Assembly (NCBI GenBank): GCA_039923935.1
Contig: JBDTBU010000327.1
Span: 1-6,362, forward strand
DNA length: 6,362 bases
From: Paraktedonobacter sp039923935
GTDB lineage: Bacteria; Chloroflexota; Ktedonobacteria; Ktedonobacterales; Ktedonobacteraceae
Direction: 5' to 3'
This document shows positions 5,072 to 6,362 of the stretch, in pieces. A program made the translations under genes and the position numbers. Position 1 is the stretch's first letter; each line of letters starts with the position of its first letter. The notes under the pieces were generated by a model that was given only the letters and a program-made list of their open reading frames with translations, did no database searches and had not been told where the DNA came from.

Positions 5072-6322
5072 ATGAGCAGTACTCCCCGTCTCCCCAATCG
5101 CTGGGGCATTGCTATCGCCGCATTCTGTATGCAGCTCGCGCTGGGCGCTGTCTATGCCTGGAGTGTTTTCCTCACTCCTGTGATCAGTGCCTACAGCGGT
5201 GTTACCAAAGTACAGGCCAACTTTACCTTTAGCCTGGCACTTGTCGCGCTAGGCGTCACTGCTGGCTTTGGTGGCTACCTCAACAATCGCTTTGGGCCAC
5301 GCACCATTGGAACAGTTGCAGGCATCATCTATGGCCTTGGCATTATCCTTGCAGGTTTCGCAGCCCCCAATATTTTTGTCCTCTACCTGACCTATGGCAT
5401 CATTGGTGGCATCGGTCTGGGCCTGGGCTATATCGTGGCCCTTGCGATGCTCATCAAGTGGTTCCCTGACCGCCTTGGCTTTATCACGGGCCTCGCGGTA
5501 GCTGGTTTCGGCGGCGGCGCGGCTCTCACTGGCCCTGTCGCAGCAGGCTACCTGCTCAAACCTTACGGTCTGAGTACCACCTTTATCATTCTGGGTGTTG
5601 CCTATCTCGTGATCGTCGTCGTTGCGGCTCAATTTTTCCACAGAGCACCTGATGGCTATGCACCTGCTGGCTGGGTGCCTGTCGCCAAAACGCAGAATGT
5701 GAGCAGTACGCGCATCTATGCTCTGGGTGAATCGCTTACCACGCCCAAATGGTATCTGCTCTGGCTGATCCTGGCTTTGAATGTGACGGCTGGTGCTGCG
5801 GTGATCTCAGTGGCCTCACCATTAGCAACTAAGTTCACTGGAGTCATACCGGCTGTAGCTGCTGGGCTTGTCATCACCATCTCGATCTTTAATGGCGCGG
5901 GCCGTCTCTTCTGGGGTTGGGTTTCGGACTTCATTGGTCGCCCCTACACCTTTTTAGCCCTGTTTGTGATCCAGATCGCGATGTTCCTGTGGATACCCTC
6001 AATCAGCAATTTCGCTCTACTCTTCATTCCCGCATCTATCGTCGGACTCTGCTATGGTGGTGGCTTCGGCACAATGCCCGCCTTCGCGGCAGACTTCTTT
6101 GGCTCGAAAAACGCCGGTACAATCTATGGCGTCATGCTCACAGCTTGGAGCGCGGGCGGTATTCTTGGCCCAATTTTGATCGCCGGACTCGATTTCAGGA
6201 CGGCGCTCTACATCATCGCTGGCATTATGTTGGTCAGTTGCGTGCTCCCCTTCGTCGCCCGCGCCGCCGCGCCGAAGAAGGAGTTGCCAGAAGCTAAAGT
6301 GGCTGCCAGTTCTGGTGATTAA
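5072..6322 (+). CDS. MFS transporter, OFA (oxalate/formate antiporter) family
   Basis: From Met 5072 this is a 416-residue inner-membrane carrier with twelve hydrophobic segments (about 11-36, 49-70, 79-97, 101-128, 137-161, 168-188, 228-250, 260-284, 291-309, 313-339, 348-372, 376-397) and a polar central loop (189-226). OFA-type hallmarks are NRWGIAI (9-15) with YAWSVFLTP (28-36), the loop NNRFGPR (71-77), KWFPDRLGFITGLAVAGFG (129-147), NGAGRLFWGWVSDFIGR (274-290) and FGSKNAGTIYGVMLTAWS (343-360). The best-known member, OxlT of Oxalobacter, exchanges oxalate and formate and uses an arginine in helix 8 and a lysine in helix 11. R278 and K346 here are candidates for those roles, but I could not align them. 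Many family members carry other small carboxylates or have unknown cargo, so oxalate should not be assumed. No oxalate-degrading gene is visible nearby. The start at 5072 has an ideal Shine-Dalgarno; the frame extends upstream to 4937 only through non-coding leader. No terminator is visible before the window ends. Confidence 0.93.
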   Translation: MSSTPRLPNRWGIAIAAFCMQLALGAVYAWSVFLTPVISAYSGVTKVQANFTFSLALVALGVTAGFGGYLNNRFGPRTIGTVAGIIYGLGIILAGFAAPNIFVLYLTYGIIGGIGLGLGYIVALAMLIKWFPDRLGFITGLAVAGFGGGAALTGPVAAGYLLKPYGLSTTFIILGVAYLVIVVVAAQFFHRAPDGYAPAGWVPVAKTQNVSSTRIYALGESLTTPKWYLLWLILALNVTAGAAVISVASPLATKFTGVIPAVAAGLVITISIFNGAGRLFWGWVSDFIGRPYTFLALFVIQIAMFLWIPSISNFALLFIPASIVGLCYGGGFGTMPAFAADFFGSKNAGTIYGVMLTAWSAGGILGPILIAGLDFRTALYIIAGIMLVSCVLPFVARAAAPKKELPEAKVAASSGD

Positions 6323-6362
6323 CCGGCACCTAGCTGGGATGATGGTACAATACAACGAGATA

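Noticed and set aside
5249..5641. Minus-strand open frame of 130 codons inside the MFS gene
   Set aside because: It is a very polar product with no family resemblance, antisense to clear transmembrane coding sequence.
19..6322. A linked multi-gene defence, biosynthetic or mobile system
   Set aside because: The four genes are complete members of common families, with no nuclease, integrase, toxin, CRISPR repeats or cluster-specific partner in view.
6340..6352. TACAAT near the end of the window as a promoter for a downstream gene
   Set aside because: No acceptable -35 box lies 15-19 bp upstream and the downstream gene is outside the window.

Overview
The window is an ordinary-looking bacterial chromosomal segment with four intact genes. 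Three lie on the minus strand: an ABC-2 type exporter pair (ATPase 4692-3757, permease 3741-2317), then ftsH (1905-19). One lies on the plus strand: an OFA-type major facilitator transporter (5072-6322). Base composition is moderate, coding DNA is dense, and the two long gaps are A/T-rich. Shine-Dalgarno sites are clear and candidate promoters are of the sigma-70 type. The FtsH and NatA/NatB (YhaQ/YhaP-like) proteins look like those of Gram-positive-like or Chloroflexota bacteria. My tentative guess is a Ktedonobacteria-like organism, but this rests on general impression and not on any comparison I could run.

Layout: 1-18 is the tail after the ftsH stop. 19-1905 encodes the membrane-anchored AAA+ zinc protease FtsH. 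1906-2316 is a 411-bp gap holding a good candidate ftsH promoter (2040-2069), short tandem direct repeats in the ftsH leader, a small dyad upstream of the promoter, and a perfect 21-bp inverted repeat (2255-2312) that starts 4 bp beyond the permease stop codon. 2317-4692 is a two-gene operon for the exporter: the genes are 15 bp apart, and the permease Shine-Dalgarno overlaps the ATPase stop codon. 4693-5071 is a 379-bp divergent control region. The MFS side has a candidate promoter (4825-4852) followed by a leader of about 210 nt with several hairpins, some mutually exclusive. 6323-6362 holds nothing I can call.

Functionally, the exporter pair should move an unknown substrate (sodium, a drug, a lipid or a peptide) out of the cell using ATP. 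The MFS protein probably carries a small carboxylate, although the substrate cannot be read from the sequence. FtsH degrades membrane and regulatory proteins. Nothing shows that the four genes form one pathway. I found no undescribed multi-gene system. The two observations most worth following are the long perfect hairpin after the ABC operon and the structured leader of the MFS gene.
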